The notes beneath the pieces are model-generated. The model worked only from the letters and a program-made list of their open reading frames with translations, had not been told where the DNA came from and did no database searches. Of a DNA stretch of 64,000 bases, positions 1-11,751 are shown in pieces. The first letter of the stretch is position 1, and every line of letters starts with the position of its first letter. The position numbers were made by a program, and so were the translations under genes. The stretch comes from Knoxdaviesia capensis (Eukaryota; Ascomycota; Sordariomycetes; Microascales; Gondwanamycetaceae), in NCBI GenBank assembly GCA_001510575.1, contig LNGK01000008.1:3523541-3587540 (forward strand), in the 5' to 3' direction.

Positions 1-552
1 TTTTTTTTTTTTTTTCTTTTGTTTTTTTTTATATCGCCTAGCAAGTCGCATTAACAACGAAATACGCCCCTGCGTCTGCTTATACCCGCCGTACCCACTT
101 GTTCCGGGCTATATATCTGTCCTGGATAATATGAGAGCTCCCAGTTACACCCGGCTTAGACCTGTAAAGTACCCGGGAAACTCCCAGCCTACCGGAACAC
201 CACCACCCGCGTATACAAAATGTAAGCTCCTGAACCAGTACTTAAACTCAGGGCAAATGTGATTTCATAGCCCGTGTGACGCTTTGCCCCATCCAATCCC
301 AGATGTGTGTGAACCTGCATGTCCCCATCCACTGCTTATTACCCGCGGACGGAAGCCTCCGTAGAACCCACAACACCATTGCAGACCTGGGGTTGCCATT
401 TTACCGGCCACCGCCCGTATATAGAGGGTTACAGACAACTAGGGCATTCGACAGTACCTTATAAGCTATGCCCTCCTCAGAGTCACCAGCAGTGACGCGA
501 TCCCAACCGTCAATCCCGCCACCGTCAACGAGGAATCCCCAACTCGCCCAAG
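1..552. other. Left-edge intergenic sequence with poly-T tract
   Basis: The window opens with a near-pure T tract (1-30). No credible coding frame is seen before the GH7 gene. The only candidate core-promoter element is the TATA-like site listed at 418-424. I saw no obvious GGCTAAA (XlnR-type) site by eye. Confidence 0.5.
418..424 (+). promoter_or_regulatory. Putative TATA box of the GH7 gene
   Basis: A TATATAG heptamer lies about 130 nt upstream of the GH7 start codon. That spacing fits a fungal TATA box with a transcript start about 30-40 nt further on and a leader of roughly 90 nt. This is inference from position only. Confidence 0.35.
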
Positions 553-1911
553 ATGCCATCCACCCGCCTCTCCCCGGCCCTCTCGGGCCTGGCCGCCCTC
601 CTCCTCCTCCTCGCCGGCTCCGCCAACGCGCAAAGCCTCGGCACCGCGCCCGAAGTCCACCCCAAGCTGCCGACCTGGAAATGCACGCTCGCCGACGGCT
701 GCGTCAAGCAGGACACCGCACTGGTGCTCGACGCGCTTGCCCACTGGGTGCACCAGCGCGAGGACACCTCGCTCGGCTGCGGCAACTGGGGCCAAGCGCC
801 CAACGAGACCGTATGCCCCAATGTTGAGGACTGCCAGAAGAACTGCATCCTCGAGGGCGAGAGCAACTACGAGGGCCGTGGCGTGTTCACCGACCCCGAG
901 ACCGGCTCGCTGCGCATGGAGCTGCTCAACGAGGACGGCTCGCTGGCCAGCCCCCGCCTGTACCTGCTTTCCGAGACTGAGGACCGCTACGAGATGATGC
1001 ACCTCGTCGGCAAGGAGTTCACCTTCGACGTCGATGTGTCTCATCTCCCCTGCGGCATGAACGGCGCCCTGTACTTGTCGGAGATGGAGGAGTTCGGCGG
1101 TCAGAACGAGCTGAACACCGCCGGCCCGGCTTACGGCACTGGATACTGCGATGCCCAATGCTTCACCACCCCGTTCATCAACGGAGTCGTAAGTCCCCAG
1201 CCTGGATTTCAAATATCATCGCGTCTCAAGCACTGACACTCATTCCTGATTCCTTTTCTCTAGCCAAACCTCGAAGGCTACGGCTCCTGCTGCAACGAGC
1301 TCGACATCTGGGAGGCCAACAGCATGGCCACCCACCTGGCCCCGCATGTGTGCAACCAAACCGGCGTGTTCCTGTGCGAGGGCGAAGAATGCGCCTTCGA
1401 CGGCGTGTGCGACAAGAACGGCTGCAGCTACAACCCCTACGGCGTCGGCAACAAGAAGTACTACGGCCCCGAGCTCAAGGTCGATACCGTGCGCCCGTTC
1501 ACCGTCGTCACCCGGTTCATCGCCGACGACGACGGCGTCATGGTCGAGATCCACCGCATGTACATCCAGGACGGCAAAATCATCAAGAACGGCCGCGTGC
1601 GCACCGACGACGAGCGCCCCAAGATCAACTACATCAATGACGAGTTCTGCGAGGCTAGCGGCTCCCTCCGCTACATGGAGCTCGGCGCTACCGCCGGCAT
1701 GGGCGAGTCGCTCGACCGCGGCATGGTGCTGTGCTTCAGCGTGTGGTGGGATGAGGGCGGCGGTATGCAGTGGCTCGACTCCGACCACGCCGGCCCGTGC
1801 ACTCTGGAGGACGGGTTCCCTGAGGACATCCTCCGCAACGATCCCAGACCCCGTGTCACCTTCTCCAATATCAAGTGGGGTGAGATCGGCTCGACTTATG
1901 AGTCTAAGTAA
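553..1911 (+). CDS. Secreted GH7 cellulase, endoglucanase type (no CBM)
   Basis: Two exons, 553-1188 and 1264-1911, joined in phase 0 across a 75-nt GTAAGT...TAG intron with a CTGAC branch-like site; 427 aa. Residues 1-26 form a signal peptide ending SANA before QSLG. Exon 2 opens into the GH7 signature CCNELDIWEAN, which carries the family nucleophile Glu (about E224), the assisting Asp (D226) and the acid/base Glu (E229). Cysteines are abundant, as expected for the disulfide-rich GH7 fold. There is no Ser/Thr linker or CBM1 at the C-terminus. The mature length of about 400 aa suits an endo-1,4-beta-glucanase better than a cellobiohydrolase, which usually carries longer tunnel loops. It would act outside the cell on beta-1,4-glucan. 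It converges on the bZIP gene, with about 350 bp between the two stops. GH7 assignment is firm; the endo/exo call is inferred from length. Confidence 0.93.
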
Positions 1912-2263
1912 ACCCGAGGTATATCTAGCCAGAAATGAAAAAGCTATGTCGTTCGGAGTACCTTGTTATGATAAAAGTCACCAAACCAAATTCCACTCGT
2001 CTTCACTCATCCATGACCAGCCAAGTTGTACGAAGGGAAAGATACGGTATATTCAAACAACCCCGAAAACGCCAGAGCCGTGCCGTGCCGTAACAGTAAA
2101 CAGCAATCCAATCAATCTGTATCCACATAGCCAGCCCATATGTGTTCATTAAATCTCCAGCACCCATGGATGTGTAAGAAGCAATGTCAACGTCAAAGAG
2201 AATCTCAGAATTGGCCGGTAGATAATGGCCACCAGACGAAAAGATCATTCGGATATCGGACAA
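1912..2263. other. Convergent intergenic spacer
   Basis: This stretch lies between the stop codons of the GH7 gene (+) and the bZIP gene (-). It presumably holds both 3' UTRs. I see no coding frame or repeat in it. Confidence 0.5.
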
Positions 2264-4501
2264 TCACAACAGCGGGAGAGAAATCGACAGCCAGAATGCC
2301 GTATGGACATCCTTTGGCCGCAGTCCCGGCGTCCGTCCAAGGCAAATACACCGGTGAACCAGTTCTAGAGAAGGTTGGTGTTAGTCTATGGTCCGCTTCT
2401 CTCTCCAGGATTTTCACGATTAGTTGACGTGAATCATACCTTGAATAAATGTTGCAACATTGATAGACACTGCTCTCTTAGTCGGCGCCTGATCCTCCTG
2501 CAAAGGCGAACCATGCGGGGACGTATTGAATAGTCTCTGGATCGCCGGGGAATCAGTAGACGGCACGCCAAACTCCGACACGTCCATATCCATCGCGGTT
2601 CTCACGGACGTATGCTGCCAATTTGTGGATGCCGTGCTGCCGCCGCTGCTACTGGTCGACGCACGAGATGACCGTGGCTGCTGCTTGATGGTGGCCAGTC
2701 GAAGGAATTTCTGGATGTCGGAAGCCTCCGCGTCAGAAAAGTGGACGCCTGGCTGGTTTGAGGTCCGGACACTTCGGTTCGTCACGTCGGTCGGGAAGTC
2801 GTCAAGATTGATCTCGACGGTGATGTAATCCGTTTCGGGTGGAATCACCACGCCCTTTTGCCGCAAGTACCACTCAACCTCGTCGCAATCCAAGAAATTG
2901 CCCTCAAACCCTGGAACAGTCATTTTCATTTTGGCGTCAACCCGAACATCCCGAACGGCCTCGACATCAGGCCCCCATGGGCCCATAGATCCAGCGGCAG
3001 ATATCGATCCGATCTGAGGACGCATTGGCGCCGCCGAAGCCTCGTTGCCAATGGGCATTCCCGTGTCGGACGGACCTGGCGATATGGATTTAGTATCCGC
3101 CGTTGTGGAGTAGGAACTGTCCGCTTCAAAATTCATGCCATTTCCGCCGAGATGGAAGAAGGGGTATTGCCAATTGCACAATGTCTCACTTTCGTTTTTC
3201 CGCAAGGCTCGGTACAGTCTCTCGGCAATCTTATCGCGAGGTTCGAAAAGTAAGCAGAACCCAAACACCGAGGCATATGTGTGTGGCGGTGGATTGGGCA
3301 TGGTGACGAGGCGGAATCCCGATTCGACAGCAGTGCGTTGAAGTCGCCGGCCGAATGTGCTCTCGTGGAAGGCATGCGATATGGGAGATTGGAGAGACGA
3401 GAAGGGCGAGGGTCCAAATGCATCTACTGAGGGGATGCTGGGTTTTGCTGCAGCTCCGAACCTCAAGTCATTGGCCTGTGTTTGGGGATTTGGCGGCATG
3501 GGAAAGCTTGCGTTTTCGGTGGTAGGTTGTGTAATAATCTCGAAATCCTGGACAGGATCAAACAATCCAGGGACACCTGCCAGGTCCGAAAGGTTACCGG
3601 GGTGGAACTGGCCTTGTTGGTGATCTTGGTTTACAGACAAAAGTCCCATGCCAGACATACTGCCTCCCATGGATAGAGGATCCAGGGGGTCGTCGATACC
3701 GTCCTCGTTGATGACAAGGCCGGCGTACAGAGAGCTAGTATGTGAGTTCCGATGGGAGGGCTGGGGCGGGCCCTCGTGATATGTGACAGACGATATATTT
3801 GGATGAAGAGCTGAAGCGTGTGGTCGGCGGGTAGACTCACGGCCGGAATGCGATAGGCTGCTATCCGAGTCATCGTGACTAGAGTGAGAGTTTACAAGAA
3901 ACTTATCGGTGGCTTCCTTGAGGTGGCGGGCAAGATCTGGAAGAGACTCCACAACGCCAGACGATACAGCAAACTCGTAGATCTTGGCGAATGTGCTGCT
4001 CATTTCGTCGTTGGCACATTTCAAATCTTCCACCTGCTTCTCAAGAGTGACAATAGCAGTCTCCTTTCGCGAGCGGTATGCCCGTTGAGCCAGTCTGATC
4101 TGAGTTCGCCGCCGCTATCGACAGCCGAAGAAGAATAGCAGCAGAGGAAGTGATTAGCACATACGCCTAGAACGGTACAAACTCTCGTGACCTCTCCTTG
4201 ACTGGCTAGGGCACGCGCAATATATGGCGAGCCAGGTTGTATTTGGACTTACATCGGCAGCATTTTCGTCCTTCGTGTCTAACCGGGGTCGTCCCCGGGC
4301 ACGTTTCTTCTCCTCCGGTCCATTTTCATCCATCTCCCCATCACTCGAATTATCCTTCACGCGCTTCTTGTGTCTCACTGTCGAGTCTGACTGGCGGCCG
4401 TTAGCCCCCGAATATTTGGAAGTCGACAGAGCAGGTGACGGCGGGCGAAGATGGATTCCATGGTGGTATCGATCAGTATGAAGACTGTCCAGGTCGGCCA
4501 T
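2264..4501 (-). CDS. bZIP transcription factor
   Basis: Three exons on the minus strand: 4501-4253, 4114-2440 and 2364-2264, giving 677 aa. The first intron (4252-4115) falls just before the basic region: exon 1 ends KDENAAD and exon 2 begins RRRTQIRLAQRAYRSRKETA, followed by a short leucine-zipper-like heptad region (TLEKQVEDL). Upstream of it lies a basic stretch, KKRARGRPR, resembling an AT-hook or nuclear-localisation signal. The middle is long, Ser/Pro/Asn-rich and probably disordered. A final 75-nt intron (2439-2365) leads to a small exon encoding ELVHRCICLGRTPGLRPKDV, which I recognise as the conserved C-terminal motif of this fungal bZIP group (an LGRxPGxRxxDV pattern). It is expected to be a nuclear DNA-binding regulator; targets are unknown. 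The start is the first ATG in frame (MADLDSLH). Confidence 0.85.
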
Positions 4502-7199
4502 GACGGGCAATCAAAAGCATATCTTGGGGACTTTGAACAGAAAGCCAAGACAGGTTTACGAGGCAACAATGCAGTCTGTGTAGAAAGATACGAGGGTGGT
4601 GATGGCGGGTTTAAGATCTAGCGGAGACCTATCCCGGCCGGCGGCAAACGGAAATGTGGATGTGTGATATTGAAAGTAGCAAAAGCTCCGCACACGGGCT
4701 CCAGACGCGGAGATAGGGCTGAAAGGATGACCACGAAGATTTGAGCCGGATCTCGTGTTTAAGGTATACTGGTGAAATATGGATTCAGGTCCCGAGAGAG
4801 GATATGGCAGAGCATGTATGGAGATGTTGATAGATCGATGCAGTTGCAGAGAGAGGCGAAAACGAAGATAATGGTCTAAAGGAAGAAGGGAAGAAAAAAG
4901 CGGAAAGGAAGAAAGGGTGTTTAAAGCGGGTTTGGGGAGATACAAAAATGATGTTAAAGATCCAGGTGTCGTAATCAGGGTCGGATTTATAATCTGCGGC
5001 GAGGGAAACGAGGGTCAGGTAAGTTGCGACCCAGGCTGACACGGCGAGATTTATATCGACGAGACTGCGTGATCTTTCCCTATCTGGGTTATCTCGTCTG
5101 GCTGAGTCAGGAATGTCTATTTAAAGAGCACGGGGTCTGGCCGAAATTCTTAAGACGTAAGAATCGGAGGCGGAAGGAGCAGCGAGAATGGTGACGACGA
5201 TGCGATAAGGGATGTGCGTGGGTGATAGGGAGGAAGGAAGGGGGGGAGGGAGGAAAGAGAAGAGGAAAAGAAGAAAAGAATAGCTGGAAGGACACTAGCA
5301 ATGTGGTTAGCCGGGCTTAGTTAAGGAAAGCGACATGAGCAAGCCTTGGTTCGTCCGTTGGCTGGTTTCTGGACCAGCAGATGCGATGGCCGATGATGCA
5401 GTATGAAAAGTACGGTGGTGACGTGCTACACTATTGTTGTTTCTTTTGTTTCCAGGTCGAATCACCAATTTTTAGTCCAGCCAGGTGAGTTACAGTCATA
5501 TAGTACTGTAGAAATGTGGGTGGTTTTCGGGGTCGGTCCAGTGTTGTGTTCGTTTGTTGATGTCCGGCTAAGGCGGCGATGTCCTTGCAGGGACGGCATG
5601 TTGGGCGCACAGGGAACTGGAGCCTCCGGAGTACCAGGAGCCTCGAGGATTGTTCCAGACTTGAGCTATCCCAGGAACCTCATCCGCTACTGGTCATCTT
5701 GTTCCAACAGTTATAGGGTGGTACGGTCTGAACAAAACGGCCAATCACTGGATCTTTGCGTTATTAGGCACAGGGCTCCATTACTTTTGGGGTGCACTGA
5801 ACTTGTCATTTCTGGCTGGCCCGTTTCGTCTGCGCCCCACCGTACAACTTCTTGTCGTCAAAGCTCCAGGCCAGGAGCAAAACGTCCCTGATCGTTTGTT
5901 TGGCTCGTTTCCATCCTTCCCGCCCTATGACCGTCAGTCCCCCAGCATCGTGAAGAGGGGTAGAGAGCACTAGGTACGTACAAACATAACATATCAGCAT
6001 GTACCTGTTACCAAGATATTTCCAGTACAAGATACCAGTATCACATTAGCCTCTTCACGGGGATGGAAATTACGCATGGAAAACATGGTAAAGATAAGCA
6101 CATGCAACCAACGCCCGTTATGTTGATTCGCTTCCCCGTATACTGAAGTGCTTGCCCATAGGGTAGGTATTTGAGATACCCACCCCGATGTCTGTGAAGA
6201 CATTTGCCCCAGCCCAGGCCAGGCTATTCCGCACCCTTCCGCGCTATATCTCCTCGACCCCCCTGTCCCTCAACGAACCCCGACATATTTTTGATTATTG
6301 ATCATTAATCCAGCCTCCTCATCCCATCCAATTTTTCCCAGCTGGAACGACCCATGGCCCACCGATTGATTGGTCCACTGGCAAGTTGAGGGCTAGCCTG
6401 GACATTTCCTCTTGCGCTTGTGCGGAGTTTAGTATGTACAGTACTGTACTATGTCACTTCTGTCTACACTCGGTCGGGTAGCTGATATCTTACAGCGATA
6501 TTCAGCTAACCGGTCTAACGTCATTCAATATTTTGCCGCCTGCTCTTGCTTGCTTCGTTGAGATTTGCACCTGCCCCATGCATTTCGTTATCAGGGTAGG
6601 GTTTAAACCCCCGAAAATTGAGGCACACACGGCAAAACCCTAATATGAACTCCTCTTCTCAAATTAAATCTCACCTCACCGACCGACCCTCAAAAATATC
6701 CACTCTCTCCAAAGTTGGCCTCAATCTCTCCCGTGACAGAGTCCTTCTTCCCACCGAAGGACTTTTTTTAGAACGGCCACTTCACTCCTTCGTCCTTTGT
6801 ATATGTTCTGTGATTTCTACCGATTTCTTTCCAGTCTCATCTTTTTTTCTTCCAGCGTCTTTTTTTCCTTCGGTGTTCTTGTGTTCGTATATGCCCCCTT
6901 CTCTTTGACCGAATCTCTTCAAGCGCACAAATCGTGGAGGCTTTATATATCAGTTTTCATGAGAAAAGGTTTCGTCCAAGTTGCTCGGCTCAACAGACTC
7001 AGTACTTAGCGAGAGGAATTGGCAATTCAGAATCTCCTATCTATACAACCCGACGATCGCAATGGCGACAATCCTCGATCTCCAGCAACCTCACGCTCCC
7101 CGGTAGTCATTTCCGCCATAACACTTACTCTCCTCAACTTCGAACATCCACGCGATAGAGCAGTCTTTGAACCCCACAACATCTATACTCACTCACTTA
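4502..7199. other. Long divergent intergenic region (bZIP / kinase)
   Basis: About 2.7 kb between two divergently transcribed regulatory genes. From 4560 to 5300 it is GA-rich on the plus strand, hence pyrimidine-rich in the direction of the bZIP transcript. From 6650 to 6920 it is TC-rich on the plus strand, in the direction of the kinase. These look like long leaders. Short frames at 5403-5891 and 6618-7246 have no protein-like composition and are not called. Confidence 0.5.
6634..6643 (+). promoter_or_regulatory. Telobox-like motif upstream of the kinase
   Basis: AAAACCCTAA matches the telomere-repeat-like telobox that binds Tbf1/Rap1-type factors in fungi. A second copy, AAACCCTAA, lies at 14698-14706. 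Function is inferred only from the motif. Confidence 0.25.
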
Positions 7200-10100
7200 A
7201 TGCAGTCAGACTGGAAAACAGTGGTCCAGCGGTCAGTTGCCGTTGACCCAAAAGGTCTCTCCGGACACGAGCGGGATCACCATGAGAGACAGCTGATTCG
7301 CGAATGGGAAGCCGATAATGGACATTGGTCGGGAGTGTAAGTCAATTCCCCACTTGCTGACGTGCAAACCCCACCCGTCACTGGTATATATAAGCTTGTT
7401 CTCTAATCCTTCTCTCCATATCAGCGGCAAACATCTCTCAATACCGGCCGAAGCAAAGCGTGTCCACCACAAATTCCATGTCGGCGCCGATAATGATCTT
7501 GGTTTCGGCGCATACGGCAAGGTCGAGAAGGTCTCATTCCGCGGTGTGCGACTAGCGCGCAAGTGGATTCGACCCCGTCGCGGCCGCAGTGTCGATGTCC
7601 TACGCGACGAAGCCATGGTGATGGAGCGTCTTGAGCACGATCACATTGTCAAGCTTGTCGGCACATACTCATTCCAACCCAACGAACTCTTCATTTTGAT
7701 ACACCCGGTTGCCGTTTGCACCTTAGAGCGCCTTATCGATGACATGGTAGACCTGCGCTCGGGAATGCAAGACAACGAGGACCTCATCCACCGCTGGGCG
7801 CAACTTGGTCTCGAAGTCCCCTATGCTGCAGATGGTACCAGAAACCCATTGAACGGTTCATACCAAGCCCCTTCATGCCCCTACAGCTTCCTCCAGACCA
7901 TCACGGGCTGTATTGCTCGAGCAGTTCGATATTGCCATAACTCCAATATTCGTCACCTAGACTTGAAACCAGCAAACGTCCTGATTAACCCTGGTCGTGT
8001 CTATCTGGCCGACTTTGGAATCTCGCAGGATGTCGACGATAGAGAATCCACCAGCATCATGGGCCAGCAAGGAACTCCAAGATGGCGTGCACCGGAAATC
8101 TACAATCCCAAGAACACGTGGTCGATGCAGTCAGCCGATGTGTACTCTCTCGGACTCATCTTCATGTCCATTTCCACCATCCTTTACTATGTCGATATCG
8201 ACTCTTTGGACCAAGTGCTCAATTGTCTCAACCCAGACACCCGTGCCCAAGCCATGAAAGCCTTCCTGTCCACGCTGAGCCTTGAGGCTCTTGCCACTCA
8301 GGACTATGCTGACGAGGGTGCCTGGACGTTTGCGCCGAAGCACATCGTCGGCCTCATTAGCCGTATGGTGAGCACGGCGCCAGAAAAACGGCCAACCGCG
8401 CAAAAGGTTGACTCGGATCTGTTCGAGCTGGGAGGAATTGACCAGATCTACCATGGTTCCTGCTGCCGCGAGAACTCGCGCACCATGACCCACCAGCTCG
8501 ACGAGAAGTATGCCATAGTGTGCCGCGAGCGGAATAAGCTACTAGAGGACCTTGAGCGTAACTCCAAGCGCCTAGCAGTTTTGGAAGGCCGCGAGGAAAC
8601 GTATGAAGAGCGTGTGGAGAAGGAGAGGGCAAAACATCTGGGATACATTGCGACAATGAGGAAGCAGCTCGAGGTCGAACAAGCCAGACGTGTGCAGGCG
8701 GAGGCCAAGCTGGCCAGTCATGAACCGCTTGGCGGCAGAAAAGCCAAACGCACCATCGTCAAGTTAATGGCATCGGCAGCGACAACTGGACTGCCTGCAG
8801 CTACCACCGGCCCGCCTCCCGCTGGGTCGCTGGGCGATCAGTTTATCCAGACCCGCCAGCGAAAGGGCTCGGTCCCATCCACCACTTCGGAGAGTGTTTC
8901 GGTGACCACTGTTCGGTCGCCTCAACTCGCCAAAACAACTCTCGCCACCTCTACAGCTGCGAAATCTGCATTATCTGCGACTGGCCGCCCGCTGACGCCA
9001 TCGCAGGTCACAAAGTCCACGGTCAAACCCACGAAGCTTGCCATGTCGGCCAAGTCGAGCACGCCATCGACCATTTCCAATGCAAAGGGGGCCATTTCGT
9101 ACTCAGCAGCGACCAAGGGCATCACAGCTGTAAAACCAGCTCTGTCGCTCGCTAATTCGGTTACCAATGCTGCGGCTGCTGCCGCCGCTGCGACCTCTGC
9201 GCTCCCGTCACCGCTTTCAGCCACACGGACCCCCACGCGGATCCCTTCCGCCTCCCAGATCCCCGTTGCTGCGGGCATGCCCCCACGTCCAGAGTCATCG
9301 TTGAAAGCAAGATCTCGCACGCAGTCTCCTGCTGCTACCCACATCCCACTGCGGCCAGGTACACCGATGAATCGAACATCGTCATCCCGCTTACCGGTGG
9401 CTGTGAGCCCGGCAACGCCAATGCGTGCCTCTACACCGAATCACACGCAGGACACGGATAATACCCAGCTGACCACGGTATCGTCGACGTTCTCTCTTTC
9501 TCCGGGAGTCGCCGGTGGTGTGGATACAGCCCCCAGTACTGCGCATAATACACCTGCGCTTTCACGCTCGTGGGAAGGCTTCAACCCAATGTCTGCAGAA
9601 CGGCTGCGTCGCGACTTCACCGAAGATAGCACATCACCTGTTGGTGACGACGTCAATCCTGACGATATCAAGGCAAAGGCTGATAATTCCGTAGCTGCCG
9701 GTGATGCTGCCGTGGCCGCCACGCATTTGCTGAAAGCCGACATCATGCGTCGCTCGCAGCCCATGGGTGCTCCCATCATCCCTGAGCCCCCACCCATACC
9801 AGATCCCCCCATCATACCTAACTCGTCAATCCGGCCTGGCAGTCCGGTTTCGTCGTTGTCGCCGTCACTTGCCGACCTGGCCCCGCTGCCCACTATCGCC
9901 GCGTCGGCGCCCAAACATGGCCCGGCATCTGTCCGGTCCCAGCAGTCGGTCCGTATTGTTCCCACTGACCGTGCATCCCAGGCCGCTGACTCGGTGGTAT
10001 CATCTGGCAAGGCCACCTTGTCCGCAGCAGTCTCAGGAGCCGGGCCGCCGTCTCGTGGCCCGGTTAGCTGGGCGTCTGTAGCAAGTAACCCTGATGGTTT

Positions 10101-10203
10101 GGCAAAGATGGTATCGTCAATGCCGACCACACGGACTATCGGTGCCTCGCGGCCTGCTGCTACAGGTGCAAACCTGAAACCCACTGCTTCGAAAGCTGGC
10201 TAG
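7200..10203 (+). CDS. Serine/threonine protein kinase with coiled coil and disordered tail
   Basis: Two exons, 7200-7336 and 7425-10203 (88-nt intron), 971 aa. I chose ATG 7200 because its frame (MQSDWKTVVQ...) splices cleanly into the kinase. An ATG at 7318 in the kinase frame would read through the intron. Kinase domain, residues about 65-375: glycine loop LGFGAYGKV (71-79), putative VAIK lysine K92 (ARKW), catalytic loop HLDLKPAN (H223-D225), DFG at 242-244 and APE at 268-270. The catalytic motif has Leu in place of Arg (HLD, not HRD), so this is a non-RD kinase. A Glu/Arg-rich coiled coil follows at about 395-475, then roughly 480 residues rich in Ser, Thr, Ala and Pro that look disordered. 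The catalytic Lys and both Asp are present, so activity is plausible. Substrate and pathway are unknown. It converges on the LYR-type gene. Confidence 0.88.
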
Positions 10204-10632
10204 AATCATCCCTAATTTCAATATCTAGTCGCCCACCTCTTCTTGTTTTCTTCAAACCCGTTACTCCCACTCATGATGTCATGAGATATCAGGACCTTAG
10301 ATGGCCTATCTTTATTATGCTTCAGTTCAGTTTACCGGTTATCGGGGGGGGGNNNNNNNNNNNNNNNNNNNNNNNNNNGGGGGGGGTTTGGAAGGGGGGG
10401 TTTCTTTTGTTTTCGTTTGTAACACAATGAAGCCATATTCTTATCTTCGATCCTCTCTTGTCTTAAGTTACACCTTTTTACAAGCATGAAAACCCCTTTT
10501 GTGAAACTGGTATCTATGTTCTCGTTGTATTGTAATTTACACACTCGTCAGAGCTTATTACAGATCTATATATACATGTTCTCCACGAGAGAACAGCAAA
10601 ATGGCACGATATTACTGTGTGCCCTGACACTG
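10204..10632. other. Convergent spacer containing an assembly gap
   Basis: This is the 3' region of both the kinase and the LYR-type gene. It includes the N run at 10353-10378. No gene is seen. Confidence 0.5.
10353..10378. other. Assembly gap (26 N) in a poly-G tract
   Basis: Twenty-six N are flanked by nine G on the left and eight G on the right. The unread sequence is most simply a longer G homopolymer. Confidence 0.95.
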
Positions 10633-11751
10633 TCACATCACTGCCGTCTGCTTTCGCACCCTCCGCTCAGCGGCCACCAGTCTCTCCTCCTCCTTCACAA
10701 CTTCCAGCAGCGCGTCCGCCTTGGCAATGTAATCCAGCCGCTCAGCCTCCACAGCCCGCTGTATTTCCATCATCCCCTCTGCCACAGCGGCGGCATACAA
10801 CGGCTCCGTGTCAACCCGCAGCGCCAGCACCCGCGGATCATCCACTTGCGCGCCGCTTTCAAGCAGCTTTATTCGCTCTACGCGAAACGCCCTCCGCAGC
10901 TCGGCCTCCCACGCATCCTCATCCTGCGCTTCCGGCAACATCTCCTCCTCCAGGAACTTATGCTTGACCAGCCGCGCCTCGCGCCGATCGGTGCGCGCCC
11001 GCAGCATATCCGACAGCCCCGGCGGCTGCGGCTTGCCGTAGCGCAGGAACGGCACGCCCTGCGCCGTGGCGCACATATGCGGCACACGGCGCGTCCCCTT
11101 CCGAATTTCCGACGCGGGCCGCGGTCGCTCTGGGACTGTGTATTTCGCGGGCGTGGTTGCCGTCGCGTCGCGTATGCGCACCAGGAATGGCGTGTCGGAG
11201 AATCGCCGCGTGCGGGTTTTGTGGGCCGCGGCCATTTGGGCGGTTACGCGCTCGCTCTTCTCGCGTTCGCTTGCGAGTACTGTGAGGAGCTCGGCGTGTT
11301 CGGGGGATGTCGGGGATGTGGCTTTGGAGAAGACAGTGAGGAACTGCACATACAGAAACGTAAGTTAGCCACATAGGAACATTCCTCAACTAGAATAGAA
11401 GAGGAAATGACAAAAAAGACTCACCTGGTACCCCTTCGTCAACGCCGCATAAACCAGCCGTGGGCTCACGATCCCGTGGTTCCGCTCAAACTGCCTCCGC
11501 ACAATCTGCGCAACCGGGTGCACGCGCGCCCGCATCACTGGCTTTTTCGCAGCATCGTGGACGTCGAGTGGTGGCGGCGGCGGCAGCTTCCGCCGCACCG
11601 CCCAGCTGACTGCTCCCTTGTAGATCGGTATCGGCGCCGCCTGCGCGGCCGGCAACGGGATGGCGAGGGCTGACCGCACGAGTGCCCGGAAGAGCGCCAG
11701 ACACGCCGCGCGGTGCCTGGAATTTCGGGCCGGAATGAATTCGCTGGGCAT
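10633..11751 (-). CDS. LYR-motif (Complex1_LYR-like) protein, probably mitochondrial
   Basis: Two exons on the minus strand, 11751-11425 and 11343-10633, with an 81-nt GTGAGT...GCAG intron in phase 0; 345 aa. The start is the first ATG in frame (MPSEFIPARN). Residues about 10-30 contain CLALFRALVRSA, which matches the L-Y/F-R helix pattern of LYR proteins. These are small assembly factors for respiratory complexes and Fe-S enzymes that bind acyl-ACP in mitochondria. The remaining ~240 residues are Arg/Glu-rich with a predicted helical C-terminus (VEAERLDYIAKADALLEVVK). Ascomycetes carry longer LYR proteins with this same N-terminus, and this fits that type. Partner and function are not known from sequence. 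Long open frames on the opposite strand are shadows of its GC-rich coding bias. Confidence 0.68.

Noticed and set aside
46..552. Possible upstream exon or XlnR/CreA sites before GH7
   Set aside because: The signal peptide begins at ATG 553 and no convincing splice acceptor or binding-site pair was seen by eye.
10486..11376. 296-codon open frame on the plus strand
   Set aside because: Antisense to the LYR-type gene and running through its intron; Arg/His/Leu-rich shadow composition.
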